Shown: positions 1 to 7,552 of the stretch, piece by piece | Numbering within the stretch: the stretch's first letter is position 1 | How the letters are laid out: the number at the start of each line of letters is the position of its first letter | Assembly: GCA_937900305.1 (NCBI GenBank) | Contig: CALCCV010000470.1 | Coordinates: forward strand, 1-16,771 | DNA from: an uncultured Pseudobdellovibrionaceae bacterium | GTDB taxonomy: Bacteria > Bdellovibrionota > Bdellovibrionia > Bdellovibrionales > Bdellovibrionaceae | Direction: 5' to 3' | DNA: 16,771 bases | Notes under the pieces: model-generated | What the model saw: only the letters and a program-made list of their open reading frames with translations | The model's database searches: none | What the model was told of the DNA's origin: nothing | Made by a program: the position numbers and the translations under genes

Positions 1-37
1 GCCGTGACTGGAGTTCAGACGTGTGCTCTTCCGATCT
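1..37. other. Illumina TruSeq adapter (read 2 / i7 side), non-genomic
   Basis: Positions 4-37 match, from memory, the 34-base TruSeq read-2 adapter that ends in the common GCTCTTCCGATCT core; three further bases precede it. This is library sequence. Genomic sequence starts at 38, and the glpD reading frame is open right up to that base, so the adapter truncates the gene. The opposite adapter is at the other end of the window. Confidence 0.97.
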
Positions 38-397
38 CATTGGAAACATGCCAACCCGGCTGTCTTCATAAACTGGAATCATGAATTTTAACGGATGCAC
101 CAAGTGTGGAGCCATTCTAAAAAGATGGTGACGCTCCGACAAAGCTTCGAAGACCAAGTGAAATTCCAAATTTTCGAGATACCGAAGGCCACCGTGAATG
201 AGTTTGCTCGATTTGGAGGATGTCCCTGACGCAAAATCATTGGTTTCAGCGAGCAAAACCTTTAACCCCCGTGAGGCGGCGTCGCGAGCGACTCCGGCAC
301 CCGTGATGCCGCCGCCGATGATGAGAAGATCAAAAATCTCGTCGGTGCAGTTTTTCAAAGCATCAGCGCGGGTAGATTTTGAAAACTCCTGAGGCAC
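38..397 (-). CDS. glpD: Glycerol-3-phosphate dehydrogenase, FAD-dependent, N-terminal fragment
   Basis: Partial: 120 codons are present and the C-terminus is cut by the adapter. The family is a membrane-associated flavoenzyme that oxidises sn-glycerol-3-phosphate to dihydroxyacetone phosphate and feeds electrons to quinone. An N-terminal Rossmann FAD-binding motif, LLIIGGGITGAG, lies at about residues 24-35. The GlpD hallmark SSKLIHGGLRYLE (about 63-75) is followed by EALSERHHL and MAPHLVHP, which align by eye with E. coli GlpD. The full protein is usually about 500-550 residues, so roughly three quarters is missing. The chosen start is a GTG at 397 with GGAAGG five bases upstream. Another in-frame GTG lies at 403, and an in-frame TAA at 413-415 limits extension. 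It follows the GNAT-like gene by 36 bases and is probably co-transcribed with it. Confidence 0.93.
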
Positions 398-433
398 AAG
401 CACCTTCCGGGTTTAGATATTTGTAAGGGAGAG

Positions 434-916
434 CTAGGATTCCATTTTTGTCGAGCGAACTGAAAGGACGTTGGGCTTCCAAGTTTCGGCGCGAAATGCC
501 GTCAGACAATTTTGAAGTGCCGAAGATTGAGGGAAAAAGACTTTTTGTAAATGCTTTTCACGCGCAAGTTTGTAAGCGAGTTCGCAGAGCTCATCACGAG
601 ATTTTAGGGTGCTGTAAGCCACGTGTTCAACCCACAGCGATTGTGTGTATCCATCAAAAAATAAAAGAGGCTGCGCAATGAAATAACCCACCAGCTCACC
701 TTCGGGATGGCGATCTGACTTCGTGTCAGTGTCACGAGCTAAAAAACTCCAACCCATTTGCAAGTAGTGCTCAAGCGATTCGCGACGCCAACGCGCATTC
801 CAGGACTTCAGCTGCCGCTCGGAATCGTCAGGAATTGACTCCATGAGTTTTTGATTTTCATAATCACAGATCTCTTCGATTTCGGAGGGTTCTACAACAC
901 GCAGATAAAGACTCAT
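434..916 (-). CDS. GNAT-like acetyltransferase family protein (tentative)
   Basis: A 160-residue soluble protein with no signal peptide or membrane segment. Its size and layout suggest a GNAT fold: an N-terminal helix-rich part, then a strand GELVGYFIAQP (about residues 73-83), a strand SLWVEHVAYS (about 93-102), a helix DELCELAYKLAREK and a strand KVFFP. A clear acetyl-CoA pyrophosphate-binding Q/RxxGxG/A loop is not visible, so function and substrate are unknown. The start ATG has AAGGAG about 11 bases upstream, and that site lies inside a 7-bp inverted repeat (919-937). It lies just upstream of glpD on the same strand and is divergent from the HAD phosphatase, 52 bases away. Confidence 0.55.
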   Translation of the reverse strand: MSLYLRVVEPSEIEEICDYENQKLMESIPDDSERQLKSWNARWRRESLEHYLQMGWSFLARDTDTKSDRHPEGELVGYFIAQPLLFFDGYTQSLWVEHVAYSTLKSRDELCELAYKLAREKHLQKVFFPQSSALQNCLTAFRAETWKPNVLSVRSTKMES

Positions 917-918
917 GA

Positions 919-937
919 ATTCAAGATCTCCTTGAAT
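919..937 (-). promoter_or_regulatory. Inverted repeat enclosing the Shine-Dalgarno site of the GNAT-like gene
   Basis: The arms ATTCAAG (919-925) and CTTGAAT (931-937) pair perfectly around a 5-base loop. In the minus-strand transcript the stem covers the AAGGAG ribosome-binding site just ahead of the ATG at 916, so folding could limit initiation. The repeat could equally be an operator or a chance palindrome. Only the base pairing is seen directly. Confidence 0.35.
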
Positions 938-968
938 CTAGTCAAAGCATATTTCATAATAGCTGTCT

Positions 969-1748
969 ATGAATTATCGAACGTTCGAATCTTCGCTGTG
1001 GACGAAAATTAATGAAGTGATCGCTCTTGCGAATGTCAGCGCTTCACCCAAATTTGCGGCGTTCGATGCCGATGGAACTTTGTGGGACACCGACATCGGA
1101 GAAAATTTTTTTGAGTTTCAGATCAAAAATCGTCTGGTGCCGTTGCCACCCAATCCCTGGGAGCACTACTTTGAACTGAAGAAAAAGGGTGGCGATCCCC
1201 GCGAAGCGTATTTGTGGCTGGCCCAAATCAATGAGGGGCGAAGGCTCGAAGAAGTTCAGAGCTGGGCGACGGAAGCCCTGTCTGCAATCTCGGAAATTCC
1301 TTACTTTCGAGAACAAAAAAAGTTGATTTCGCTTTTGCATGAAAATGATTTTCAAGTTTTTGTCGTGACGGCATCGGTGGCGTGGGCTGTCGAGCCTGCG
1401 GCTTCCCTCTTCAATATACCGCGAGAAAATGTGATCGGTGTGCGCACGAACGTCAGCGCTGGTCTCGTCACCACAGAGGCAGTTCAACCAATCACCTATC
1501 GTGAAGGCAAGGCCGAAGCGCTGCTCAAGGCCACGAAGGGGATGAGACCTTGGATTTGCAGTGGCAATTCGATTGGGGATATTGAGCTGCTGAAAACGGC
1601 ACAAGGCCTGGCGTTGGCGGTGGGATCTGTCGGCAATGAATCACGACTCTATTCGAGCGAAAAGTTCTTGCGAGACTTCGTGCAGGAGCGCACGCAATCT
1701 GGCGATGAGCTTTGGGCTTATCACGCATTTGTTTCGGGCGCTCTATAA
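969..1748 (+). CDS. HAD-superfamily phosphatase (phosphoserine phosphatase-like, subfamily I)
   Basis: A 259-residue cytoplasmic hydrolase with all four HAD motifs in order. Motif I is FDADGTLW (nucleophile D33, acid/base D35). Motif II is the T134 in VVTAS. Motif III is K181 in EGKAEA. Motif IV is GNSIGD (Mg-binding D204). A helical cap of about 80 residues between motifs I and II fits subfamily I, close to phosphoserine-phosphatase-like enzymes. The family hydrolyses phosphomonoesters through an aspartyl-phosphate intermediate; the actual substrate cannot be read from the sequence. No strong Shine-Dalgarno precedes the ATG. The gene is monocistronic, divergent from the GNAT-like gene and convergent with pepP, 35 bases separating the stops. 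No intrinsic terminator is visible in that gap. Confidence 0.87.
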   Translation: MNYRTFESSLWTKINEVIALANVSASPKFAAFDADGTLWDTDIGENFFEFQIKNRLVPLPPNPWEHYFELKKKGGDPREAYLWLAQINEGRRLEEVQSWATEALSAISEIPYFREQKKLISLLHENDFQVFVVTASVAWAVEPAASLFNIPRENVIGVRTNVSAGLVTTEAVQPITYREGKAEALLKATKGMRPWICSGNSIGDIELLKTAQGLALAVGSVGNESRLYSSEKFLRDFVQERTQSGDELWAYHAFVSGAL

Positions 1749-1783
1749 CAAGTTTCGGTCATTGAAAGTGGCTTCGAAGTCAG

Positions 1784-3109
1784 TTAGAGCGACTGAACTC
1801 CAACGATGCTTTCGATATCTTTAATTTCTTTTGGAACGGCTGAGGTGAGGACTTCGCAACCAGTCTCTGTGATACGAATATCATCTTCGATACGCACGCC
1901 TATGCCGCGGAGCTCGGTGGGCGCCGCGGTGTCGTTCGCCGGAATATACAATCCAGGTTCAATTGTGAAGCACATGTTGGCTTCGATTGGGCGTTGCTTC
2001 CCACCAGTGATATACAGGCCAGCATCGTGAACGTCCATTCCCAACCAGTGACCAACTCCGTGCGGGTAGTAATTGCGATAGGCGTTGGTGGCAATGATGT
2101 CTTCCTTGCGCCCGACAAACAACCCTAGCTCCAGCATCAGATCGGTGAGGAGATCGCGTGCCATGTCGTGAAGGCTTCGAAATGGGATGCCAGGCTTTAA
2201 AGATTCAATGATGGTTTTTTGTACTTTTAAGACACCTTCGTAAACCCGTCTTTGAGGTTCAGTGAATCGACCATTCACCGGATAAGTGCGAGTGATATCT
2301 CCAGTGTAGTAGGAGTGCTCGGCGCCCGCATCAATCAACAGCAAGTCGCCATCTTTGCAGACCTGATCGTTGAATACGTAATGCAGAGTTGTGGCGTTAT
2401 TACCAGTGGCCACGATGGAGTTATAGCCAACCCGGGCCGCCCCGCGAGAGTAAAATTGTTGAAATAAAATTCCTTCCAACTGCCTTTCGGTCACTCCGGG
2501 GCGAGTTGCGCGCATGGCGGCCATGTGAGCTTGAGCCGAAATTTCGCAAGCTTCACGCAACAAAGTGATTTCATATTCCGACTTAATCACCCTCAGTTCA
2601 CCGATGATCGTATTGGCATCATAGATGGGAAGCAGGCCAAATCCTGTTCGCCCTTGAACTCGGACTTGATCTTGAAGCACATTTTTCACTAGATCATCAA
2701 CAGCTGGATTTTTATAGAGGCGGTAGAAAAGCTTTTCCATTCCCACCAAAAGATTTGGTGCAATTTTTGGAAAGTCTTCGATCGGATAAGCTGCATCCAC
2801 TTGGAAATGCTGAACGGTCAACTCGGGGCCGTAACGAAAGCCATCCCAAGTTTCTCGCTCGACGTCTCGGGGTCTCACAAAAAGAATGGTCTCCGGAGTT
2901 TGGCCAGGCCGAAATAACAAAATGGACCCAGGCTCTTCAAAACCCGTGAGGTAGACCATATTGCTGTCGGCGCGGTAGGTGTGTGAGGTATCGGCGTTGC
3001 GATCATACTCTGGCGTGCTTGCGACGATCAGCGCTGAGCCGACCATCTTGTCTCCAAGGCGGCGACGTCGGTCTTTAAAAATATTCATGGCGAATTGTGG
3101 TTTTCTCAT
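1784..3109 (-). CDS. pepP: Xaa-Pro aminopeptidase (aminopeptidase P, M24B)
   Basis: A 441-residue metallopeptidase that removes an N-terminal residue preceding proline, normally with a dinuclear Mn site. The N-terminal aminopeptidase-P domain spans about residues 8-150 (YRADSNMVYLTGFEEPGS) and the pita-bread catalytic domain about 170-425. All five metal ligands are visible: D260 (LLIDAG), D271 (GDITRT), H354 (HGVGHWLG), E384 (TIEPGLY) and E408 (RIEDDIR), plus H361. Length matches E. coli PepP. The start chosen is the ATG at 3109, which overlaps the stop of the upstream lipoprotein gene as ATGA and implies translational coupling. A start three codons earlier, or at the methionine eight codons in, is possible. 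It is the last gene of the xseA operon. Confidence 0.94.
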   Translation of the reverse strand: MRKPQFAMNIFKDRRRRLGDKMVGSALIVASTPEYDRNADTSHTYRADSNMVYLTGFEEPGSILLFRPGQTPETILFVRPRDVERETWDGFRYGPELTVQHFQVDAAYPIEDFPKIAPNLLVGMEKLFYRLYKNPAVDDLVKNVLQDQVRVQGRTGFGLLPIYDANTIIGELRVIKSEYEITLLREACEISAQAHMAAMRATRPGVTERQLEGILFQQFYSRGAARVGYNSIVATGNNATTLHYVFNDQVCKDGDLLLIDAGAEHSYYTGDITRTYPVNGRFTEPQRRVYEGVLKVQKTIIESLKPGIPFRSLHDMARDLLTDLMLELGLFVGRKEDIIATNAYRNYYPHGVGHWLGMDVHDAGLYITGGKQRPIEANMCFTIEPGLYIPANDTAAPTELRGIGVRIEDDIRITETGCEVLTSAVPKEIKDIESIVGVQSL

Positions 3110-4131
3110 AAATTCCATTTCTTCATCAGTTTTTCGAGTGATTTAGCGGCCTGTTCTTTGCCGCTGTTCATGATTTCGCGACGTTTGGCAAAATCAGTGA
3201 CTGAGTACTGGGGCAAAGAAATTTCGACGACGGCATCGAGACCGGGCCATTTGCGCTCTTGAAAGGCGACGATTTCACTCCAAAGAAAGGAATCGGCACT
3301 GCCTTCCGCACCCACGAGACCTCGGCTGGAGTTGGCATTTTTCAACACGTTCACCAGCCAAACAGTGTTGGCGCCATTTTTTCGTAAAAAATCAATTGAG
3401 ACAGAAAAGTCCAACGCCGCCGAAAAGTTTTGACGATAGGCCTTAAAGATCGGTGGTAAAGCCATGCAGTAGGGCAAGAACTGTTGCAAGGGACCACGGT
3501 TCATCACATAGGTTTGCACTTTTTGGAGATTGAAAGCGGGACATCCAAAGGGAAGTCGCAACTCCGAAGACTTTGTCGATCCAAAAATAGTTTTTAAAAA
3601 ATTACCAAAGGCATCGATGCTTAGAGAGTTGCCGGAAGCGAAAAGGCCGCCACCTTTAGGGACAAAGTCAGAATCTTGAAGTTTAAACATCTGCCACTCG
3701 GCTTCGTTAGCGTAGCCTTTGTGGGCATAGAGGGCCGCCATTGGCGCACCCCACTCAATTCCGACAACACCAACGACCGGAATTTTATTGCGTTGAAGTT
3801 CATGAAAGACACCCAAATGGGCCCACGTCTTAGCTCCTCCGGGCCCGAGGATGATTCCAATTTTTGGAACTCTCGCTGGGGGTTGAGGGGGCGGCGGTGT
3901 CATCACGACATCTTCGGTCGACGGCACTCCTGGTTCGCTCGGAGGCATCGGAATTTCAGCTTGACCAGGAATTGGCGGAGTAGAGTTAGAAGAGGACGGA
4001 ATTTCCTCACGTACGGCGGATCGTTGCTTCGTCTGACAACTCACGATCGCGGCGAAAGCAACCAGGACCAAAACGGAAACGCTACGAAATTTATTTTTTA
4101 CGGGCGTGCATGAAGTGCTCTTGATTGCCAT
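3106..4131 (-). CDS. Patatin-like lipoprotein, probable pseudoenzyme
   Basis: A 341-residue predicted lipoprotein. A basic N-region, a hydrophobic stretch (about 17-30) and the lipobox IVSC give lipidation at C32. A Pro/Ser-rich linker (about 40-88) leads to a patatin domain (about 90-265). By eye it aligns with RssA-type patatins: oxyanion loop KIGIILGPGGAKTWAHLGV (90-108), nucleophile elbow GIEWG (124-128), and the Asp-motif region ALDFSVSIDFLRKNGA (239-254). Canonical patatins have GxSxG and DG[GA]. Here the serine is Glu126 (codon GAG at 3754-3756) and the glycine after Asp241 is Phe. Phospholipase activity by the usual Ser-Asp dyad is therefore unlikely, and a binding or structural role in the envelope is inferred. 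The start has GAGG six bases upstream and lies 41 bases inside tlyA. The stop overlaps the pepP start. Confidence 0.8.
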   Translation of the reverse strand: MAIKSTSCTPVKNKFRSVSVLVLVAFAAIVSCQTKQRSAVREEIPSSSNSTPPIPGQAEIPMPPSEPGVPSTEDVVMTPPPPQPPARVPKIGIILGPGGAKTWAHLGVFHELQRNKIPVVGVVGIEWGAPMAALYAHKGYANEAEWQMFKLQDSDFVPKGGGLFASGNSLSIDAFGNFLKTIFGSTKSSELRLPFGCPAFNLQKVQTYVMNRGPLQQFLPYCMALPPIFKAYRQNFSAALDFSVSIDFLRKNGANTVWLVNVLKNANSSRGLVGAEGSADSFLWSEIVAFQERKWPGLDAVVEISLPQYSVTDFAKRREIMNSGKEQAAKSLEKLMKKWNL

Positions 4132-4858
4132 CTCTTCCCTCTAGATCAGACGCTTGAATGTCACAAACGTTGAGATCAAATTCAGACTCTAACTTATGCC
4201 GCAATTCGCGAAGGAGAGAAACCACTATTTTGGAGTCTTTAACGACGCCCTTTCGATTCAAATTTTCGGCGCCCACTTCGAACTGGGGTTTGACGAGGCA
4301 CAGTAAATTCGCATTCGGACGAAGAAAAGGCAGGGTGGGCAACAGAGTTTTTAAAACACTCGTGAACGAGACATCCATTACCAGTAGGTCAAATCCACCC
4401 GGTGGAACGAGTTCTAGAAAGTCCTCCCGGGAGGCGAGATCTTTCACATGCAACTTTTCAAAGGCATAGAGATTGGGGTGGCGTCGCAGACTTGAGTGAA
4501 GCTGGTCGCTGCCGACATCAATGCCGACCACGATCTTCGCTTGGCCCTCTAATAAAACTTGAGAAAAACCGCCTGTCGATTGCCCGATGTCCAGGGCCGT
4601 GAGCCCTTCGGGATCAATCCCGAATAGCCTTAAGGCTCCCTTCAACTTAAGCGCTCCGCGTGAAACATAGTTGGAGAGGTCATTTTCGTGAACAAGCAAA
4701 ATGGAATCAGCGAGAATCTCTTCGGAACTTTTGTGAATCGGTCGGAACTCGTTACCGATTCGAATCCGTACATACCCCTTTTCAATCAGCTCTTGAGCTT
4801 GATGGCGAGATCGAGCGAGTCCATTTACTACTAACAAAATGTCCGCTCTTTTTTTCAT
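4091..4858 (-). CDS. tlyA: TlyA-family rRNA (cytidine-2'-O)-methyltransferase
   Basis: A 255-residue protein with an N-terminal S4 RNA-binding domain (about 1-60) and a FtsJ/RrmJ-like Rossmann methyltransferase domain (about 65-250). Motif I is ALDIGQSTGGFSQ (88-100), followed by VGIDVGSDQLH. The K-D-K-E set expected for 2'-O-methylation is present: K71 (SRGALKL), D162 (MDVSF), K190 (LVKPQFE) and E247 (GNQEHF). TlyA enzymes use S-adenosylmethionine to methylate cytidines in 16S and/or 23S rRNA, which in mycobacteria affects capreomycin sensitivity; older annotations say hemolysin. It starts 21 bases after ispA and overlaps the next gene by 41 bases. In many genomes dxs sits between ispA and tlyA, but not here. 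Confidence 0.93.
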   Translation of the reverse strand: MKKRADILLVVNGLARSRHQAQELIEKGYVRIRIGNEFRPIHKSSEEILADSILLVHENDLSNYVSRGALKLKGALRLFGIDPEGLTALDIGQSTGGFSQVLLEGQAKIVVGIDVGSDQLHSSLRRHPNLYAFEKLHVKDLASREDFLELVPPGGFDLLVMDVSFTSVLKTLLPTLPFLRPNANLLCLVKPQFEVGAENLNRKGVVKDSKIVVSLLRELRHKLESEFDLNVCDIQASDLEGRDGNQEHFMHARKK

Positions 4859-4879
4859 GAAATCTCAGCCATCGTCATA

Positions 4880-5740
4880 TTAGTGTTGGCGATGAAAATT
4901 AAATTCAATGAGAGTTTTCAGGATTTGGGCCTTTGGCAAACTGTCGAGGCGCAACAGCAGAGACTGTGTGAGTTCGCGCAAGAGCGATGTCACTTCAGTG
5001 ATACCTTTTAACTGGCAAAGATTTTTTGGACTGCCCTTGTCGGTCGCAAAGTCTAAAATATCATCATTCATTTGAAAGGCGAGGCCAAAGTCCGTTCCAA
5101 ATTCAGAAAAAAACTTTTGTTCGTGGGGCACCAGACAGCTTTTGCTTTTGGCGATATGAAAGACGCCCTCCACGCACGCTCTAAAAAGGGCGCCGGTTTT
5201 GAGCTGGTGGAGATGAAAAATGGTTTCTTGCGAAACAGTCGGAGGCAGACGCAGATCAATGGCCTGACCACCCACCATTCCCCTGGCCCCAGCGGCGTCA
5301 ATCAGAAGCTGAACCAGCGAGAGTGCTAAACCTGTCTGCGAGCCATAAGCCGCAATAATTTTTCCAAAACTTTCACTGAGAAGACTGTCGCCGGCTAGCA
5401 ATGCGATGTCTTCACCATAAACTTTGTGATTGGTGGGTTGACCCCGACGAAGATCATCATTGTCCATTGCCGGCAGGTCATCATGGATGAGGGAGTAAGT
5501 GTGAAGCCATTCGATAGCTGTCGCCCAAGCCCAAACATTTTTCGCCTCTAGCTCCAACGCTTCGGCCCAAGCCAAACACAAAACTGGGCGTAATCGCTTG
5601 CCTCCAGTCAAAAGTGAATAGCGCATGGCCTCGCCCAAGTGCATCTGTTGGGGCGTGGGCAGGAGCGATTGAAAGTTCGCAAAATCGGCCAGCAAATAGC
5701 TTTCATACGGTTCTAATGCTGGAAAAAAAGGAAACGTCAT
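4880..5740 (-). CDS. ispA: Polyprenyl synthetase, probable (2E,6E)-farnesyl diphosphate synthase
   Basis: A 286-residue trans-isoprenyl diphosphate synthase that condenses isopentenyl diphosphate with allylic diphosphates, supplying precursors for quinones and undecaprenyl carriers. The first Asp-rich motif HDDLPAMDNDDLRRG (86-100) carries the two-residue insertion between aspartate pairs typical of bacterial FPP synthases. The second, MNDDILD, is at 224-230. GGKRLRP (46-52) binds diphosphate. The segment after the second motif lacks a clear GKxTYP signature. The ATG at 5740 is preferred because it lies just after the xseB stop and gives the usual distance to GGKRLRP. An ATG at 5779 with GGGAG upstream would add 13 residues and overlap xseB. 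Product chain length is inferred by motif only. Confidence 0.92.
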   Translation of the reverse strand: MTFPFFPALEPYESYLLADFANFQSLLPTPQQMHLGEAMRYSLLTGGKRLRPVLCLAWAEALELEAKNVWAWATAIEWLHTYSLIHDDLPAMDNDDLRRGQPTNHKVYGEDIALLAGDSLLSESFGKIIAAYGSQTGLALSLVQLLIDAAGARGMVGGQAIDLRLPPTVSQETIFHLHQLKTGALFRACVEGVFHIAKSKSCLVPHEQKFFSEFGTDFGLAFQMNDDILDFATDKGSPKNLCQLKGITEVTSLLRELTQSLLLRLDSLPKAQILKTLIEFNFHRQH

Positions 5741-5741
5741 T

Positions 5742-5963
5742 TCACTCGGCTTTAAAATCTTCGAGGCTTGGAGTTCCATCGCCGTTGGCTCCCATCAGAA
5801 TTTTCACTTTGCCTTCGGCCTCGGTGAGTGACTTGTTGCAATCGCGAGAGAGTTTGACGCCCTCTTCAAATAGCTTCAAAGATTCATCTAAACTCAACTC
5901 GCCATTTTCCATTTTTTTGACGATGTCCTCGAGGCGGAGAAGATTTTTTTCAAAATCCAACAT
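5742..5963 (-). CDS. xseB: Exodeoxyribonuclease VII small subunit
   Basis: A 73-residue protein with the family pattern FEKNLLRLEDIVKKMENGEL, then SLDESLKLFEEGVKL and an AEGKVKIL tail, which form a helical hairpin. Several XseB copies bind one XseA to make exonuclease VII, which degrades single-stranded DNA from both ends into oligonucleotides and acts in repair. Its ATG overlaps the end of xseA by 14 bases, and ispA starts immediately after its stop, so translation of the three is probably coupled. Confidence 0.95.
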   Translation of the reverse strand: MLDFEKNLLRLEDIVKKMENGELSLDESLKLFEEGVKLSRDCNKSLTEAEGKVKILMGANGDGTPSLEDFKAE

Positions 5964-7452
5964 GATTGGGCTCCTTTGTGTTGAGTTGAGTGTCTTTAAC
6001 GGTGGCGATGATTTCGCCGGATGCCAGTTTTACCTGGATGTCTTGACCCAGTTGAATATCCCGAGCCCGAGTTAACACTCGCCCATTTGGATCTGTGACA
6101 ATCGAGTATCCACGCGCAACCACCTGCAAAGGACTGAGAGAATTCAAAAGTCCCACAGTCGAAGTGCACCGCAGCTGAGCGCGCTCGAGATGACTGGTCA
6201 TCAGACTGCGAATGGCCGCGTGAGCTGCTTTTACAAATTGAGTTTTTAACTCAATTGTTCGACGAGGGTCGACAATTCGTTGGCGCAAAGTTTGTGTTTG
6301 GTGACGGCATCGGTCCAGTCTTACAGTGAGCGCGCGTTGCAGACGGTCCCTCAAATCATCGTTTCTCAAGAGCAAATCTTGCAATCGTCGTCGGGGGTCC
6401 TGCAAACCCTTTGTCACTAATTGCCATTGTCGTTGGCGCAACTGCAACCACCTCTGAGTCGAACGGTGGAGCAAATTTAAATTTTGCTTTAATCGCAAAA
6501 CCAAATCTTGGGAGGATGTGCATACAAGTTCAGCTGCGGCCGAGGGTGTGGGAGCTCGCAAGTCGGCGACGAAATCACAAATTGTAAAATCAATTTCGTG
6601 GCCGACGGCCGAAATAACAGGGACCGGTGAGGCGACGATTGTGCGGGCCAAGTTTTCGTCGTTGAAGCACCACATGTCTTCAATCGAACCGCCGCCGCGA
6701 CCAACAATAATCACATCCACCTTTGGTAAAGCCCAAGCCGTTCGTAGAGCTTTCGCGATTCCAGGTGCAGCAGCCTCTCCTTGAACAACAGCAGGAACAA
6801 CAGTGACGTTCAAAAACGGCGCCCGGCGCTTTAGAATATTCAAAATGTCACGAATCGCGGCTCCGGTGGGAGAGGTGACGACAGCCACGTGCAAAGGAAG
6901 TGCAGGCAAAGCTCGCTTCCGCTCGGGAGCAAACAGTCCCTCCAGTCGCAATTTTTCTTTCAATTGTTCAAAGGCTTTTTGTAGAGCTCCCGCGCCGACG
7001 GGCTCCATGGATTCACAGATGATTTGATAAGTTCCACGTGGTTCATAGACGCTGATCCGACCGCGCACTAAAACCTCGAGTCCATCGTGAGGTTTAAATT
7101 TCAATCGGGAATTGAAACCCCGAAACATCACGGCCGAAATCTGTGAAGCGGCATCTTTTAAAGAAAAATAAAAATGGCCATTGCCATGACTCTTAAAATT
7201 TGAAAGTTCGCCTCGAACCCAAACGAGCGCGTATTCGCTTTCGAGTGTTTTTTTCACATGAGCATTTAAATCTGAAACCGACAACACCACGGGAGTAGCT
7301 GCTGCGACAGATTCCGAAGGGAGTTCTGGAACAGGATCTGGTGGTTGTGAAGTCAAGGACAATTGGGTGAATCCTGCCGACTCCGAGGGAGTGGCGGTGA
7401 CACTTGGAGTGGAGCGAGATTTTGACGATCGTGTCTCATTTTGAAACATCAT
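5950..7452 (-). CDS. xseA: Exodeoxyribonuclease VII large subunit
   Basis: A 500-residue catalytic subunit. The OB-fold single-strand-binding domain is at about 57-150 (LVWVRGELSNFKSHGNGHFYFSLKD, in parts). The nuclease core contains VTSPTGAAIRDI (192-203), GRGGGSIEDMWCFNDE (251-266) and ISAVGHEIDFTICDF (280-294), followed by ADLRAPTPSAAAE. A long helical region (about 310-430) would bind XseB, and a C-terminal segment contains ARGYSIV. Compared with E. coli XseA there is an extra N-terminal stretch of about 50 residues rich in Ser, Thr, Pro and Glu. Neither methionine at the start has a Shine-Dalgarno, and a GTG at codon 55 (7290) would remove the extension but also lacks one. It is the first gene of a minus-strand operon through xseB, ispA, tlyA, the patatin-like lipoprotein and pepP. 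Confidence 0.95.
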   Translation of the reverse strand: MMFQNETRSSKSRSTPSVTATPSESAGFTQLSLTSQPPDPVPELPSESVAAATPVVLSVSDLNAHVKKTLESEYALVWVRGELSNFKSHGNGHFYFSLKDAASQISAVMFRGFNSRLKFKPHDGLEVLVRGRISVYEPRGTYQIICESMEPVGAGALQKAFEQLKEKLRLEGLFAPERKRALPALPLHVAVVTSPTGAAIRDILNILKRRAPFLNVTVVPAVVQGEAAAPGIAKALRTAWALPKVDVIIVGRGGGSIEDMWCFNDENLARTIVASPVPVISAVGHEIDFTICDFVADLRAPTPSAAAELVCTSSQDLVLRLKQNLNLLHRSTQRWLQLRQRQWQLVTKGLQDPRRRLQDLLLRNDDLRDRLQRALTVRLDRCRHQTQTLRQRIVDPRRTIELKTQFVKAAHAAIRSLMTSHLERAQLRCTSTVGLLNSLSPLQVVARGYSIVTDPNGRVLTRARDIQLGQDIQVKLASGEIIATVKDTQLNTKEPNHVGF

Positions 7453-7486
7453 TGTCAGAAACTAATGAGGAACAGAAGAAAAAGCA

Positions 7487-7552
7487 ATGCCTGAACTGCA
7501 TCTTCCTACAGAAGAGTTCTATCAATTTGACCGACTGCCGCAGGAAGAGTAA
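7487..7552 (+). pseudogene. 21-codon ORF, possible N-terminal relic of a PLP aminotransferase
   Basis: The ORF reads MPELHLPTEEF then YQFDRLPQEE and stops. The order of acidic residues, FY, an aromatic and RLP resembles the start of class I/II aminotransferases of the AlaA or LL-diaminopimelate type, which begin with an FxxxxRLPPYVF-like segment; this is from memory of the family. The similarity ends right after RLP, and the next frame is not recognisable, as would follow a deletion. It lacks a close Shine-Dalgarno. It could equally be a chance ORF in the leader. Confidence 0.25.

Noticed and set aside
1044..1604. Long open frame (186 codons) on the minus strand opposite the HAD phosphatase
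   Set aside because: It is antisense to a gene with all four HAD motifs, and its translation is rich in Arg/His/Cys without any recognisable motif.
1749..1783. Palindrome CTTCGAAG between the HAD gene and pepP as a terminator
   Set aside because: The palindrome cannot form a hairpin with a proper loop, and there is no T-tract.
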